From: Eubacterium sp. UBA3279
Lineage (GTDB): Bacteria > Bacillota > Clostridia > Lachnospirales > Lachnospiraceae
Length of the DNA stretch: 7,583 nt
Reading direction: 5' to 3'
NCBI GenBank assembly: GCA_002361775.1
Contig: DETV01000023.1
Location: 1 to 7,583 of the forward strand
The translations under genes were made by a program, and so were the position numbers. The notes beneath the pieces are model-generated. The model was not told the origin of the DNA and did no database searches. It saw nothing but the letters and a program-made list of their open reading frames with translations. Positions 7,382 to 7,583 of this stretch are shown here, in pieces (position 1 is the first letter of the stretch; each line of letters begins with the position of its first letter).

Positions 7382-7392
7382 ATTCGTGACAT
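7372..7392. promoter_or_regulatory. Operator-like 21-bp motif, copy 2
   Basis: This is the second copy of the motif at 1222-1242 (19/21 identical; the two differences are at 7377 and 7389). TGACA occurs twice in tandem at 7387-7396. It overlaps the -35 box of the GH94 operon promoter. It is the probable binding site of the AraC-family regulator encoded at 1265-2005. Confidence 0.6.
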
Positions 7393-7395
7393 GAC

Positions 7396-7425
7396 AAAAA
7401 GGAATTTACCATATCTGGTTTTCCT
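7396..7425 (-). terminator. Weak terminator-like hairpin
   Basis: On the minus strand AGGAA...TTCCT (5 bp) plus an inner ACCA/TGGT (4 bp, 4-nt loop), interrupted by an unpaired 1/3-nt bulge, is followed by a run of T ending near 7396. It could end transcription of a gene entering from the right edge. The stem is imperfect and the T-run short, so it may be only part of the promoter region. Confidence 0.25.
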
Positions 7426-7471
7426 ATTTTCTGATGTCCGGAGATAGAAATTTCCTATGACCTGATTGTCC
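7420..7471. repeat. Imperfect direct repeat upstream of the GH94 promoter
   Basis: Two copies, 7420-7439 and 7451-7471, share TTTCCTAT, three differing bases, CTGAT, and GTCC, with one extra T in the second copy (17 of 20 aligned bases identical). The starts are 31 bp apart, close to three helical turns, so both would face the same side of the DNA. The pair lies 40-95 bp upstream of the -35 box, a place where activators often bind. Function is inferred from position only. Confidence 0.4.
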
Positions 7472-7481
7472 AAAATTGGAC
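7468..7481. repeat. 14-bp palindrome GTCCAA-AA-TTGGAC
   Basis: This is a perfect 6-bp inverted repeat around a 2-bp centre. It overlaps the end of the second direct-repeat copy and lies about 20 bp beyond the stop of the possible upstream gene. It is not followed by a T-run on either strand. It may be a small operator; no known consensus is recognised. Confidence 0.3.
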
Positions 7482-7500
7482 TATCCACCCTTAGGCACTT

Positions 7501-7581
7501 CTATCGGATAATATATTCGGTATCGCCATAAAAGCCATACTCATTATGTAATCTATGATGTTCCACATATCCATGATGCTC
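7501..7581 (-). CDS. Possible C-terminal tail of an upstream gene (partial)
   Basis: One minus-strand frame is open from the window edge to a TAG at 7501-7503, giving 26 residues that begin EHHGYVEHHRLH and end TEYIIR. The composition (rich in His, Tyr, Glu, Arg, with no odd codons) is protein-like. It would place a gene upstream of the phosphorylase operon in the same direction. The evidence is thin: the stretch is short, a second frame offers a 27-residue ORF beginning MDMWNIIDY, and no family is recognised. Confidence 0.3.
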   Translation of the reverse strand, partial: EHHGYVEHHRLHNEYGFYGDTEYIIR

Positions 7582-7583
7582 TA

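Overview
The window looks like a carbohydrate-utilisation locus from a Gram-positive gut-type Clostridia, most likely Lachnospiraceae. The evidence for this is the moderately AT-rich DNA, strong AGGAGG-type ribosome binding sites, consensus sigma-A promoters, a lipoprotein solute-binding protein of the style common in Blautia, Roseburia and Dorea, and family GH94 disaccharide phosphorylases. The genus is inference; no marker gene is present.

Layout from left to right: (1) positions 1-23 look like the end of an insertion sequence that has cut off the 3' end of a sugar ABC-transporter solute-binding lipoprotein gene (14-1123, minus). (2) A short divergent intergenic region (1124-1264) holds a consensus promoter for the binding protein, with an operator-like motif over its -35 box. 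(3) An AraC-family regulator (1265-2005, plus) follows. (4) A 13-bp-stem bidirectional terminator (2052-2089) separates it from two convergent genes. (5) Two GH94 glycoside phosphorylase genes lie on the minus strand, 804 aa (4832-7246) then 899 aa (2110-4809), 22 bp apart and evidently one operon. (6) The operon's upstream region (7247-7500) holds a promoter with the same architecture as the binding-protein promoter, a leader hairpin, an imperfect direct repeat and a short palindrome. (7) At the right edge is what may be the last 26 codons of another minus-strand gene.

Proposed working model: the binding protein captures a beta-linked gluco-oligosaccharide and hands it to permeases that would normally be encoded downstream, outside the window. 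The two cytoplasmic GH94 enzymes then split the imported disaccharides with inorganic phosphate into a sugar 1-phosphate and a free sugar, which saves ATP compared with hydrolysis. The 899-aa enzyme most resembles the laminaribiose (beta-1,3) phosphorylase type. The 804-aa enzyme most resembles the cellobiose/chitobiose phosphorylase type. Their pairing would suit oligosaccharides from mixed-linkage beta-glucan, but the substrates are not proven by sequence.

The most notable signal is a 21-bp motif, 19/21 identical, at 1222-1242 and 7372-7392. It occurs nowhere else that I could see in the window. At both sites it overlaps the -35 box of a promoter with an 18-bp spacer, which ties the transporter and enzyme operons into one regulon, very probably under the AraC regulator encoded between them. 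The second notable point is that the transporter gene appears to be broken by the mobile-element end, so uptake may be lost or rerouted in this strain.
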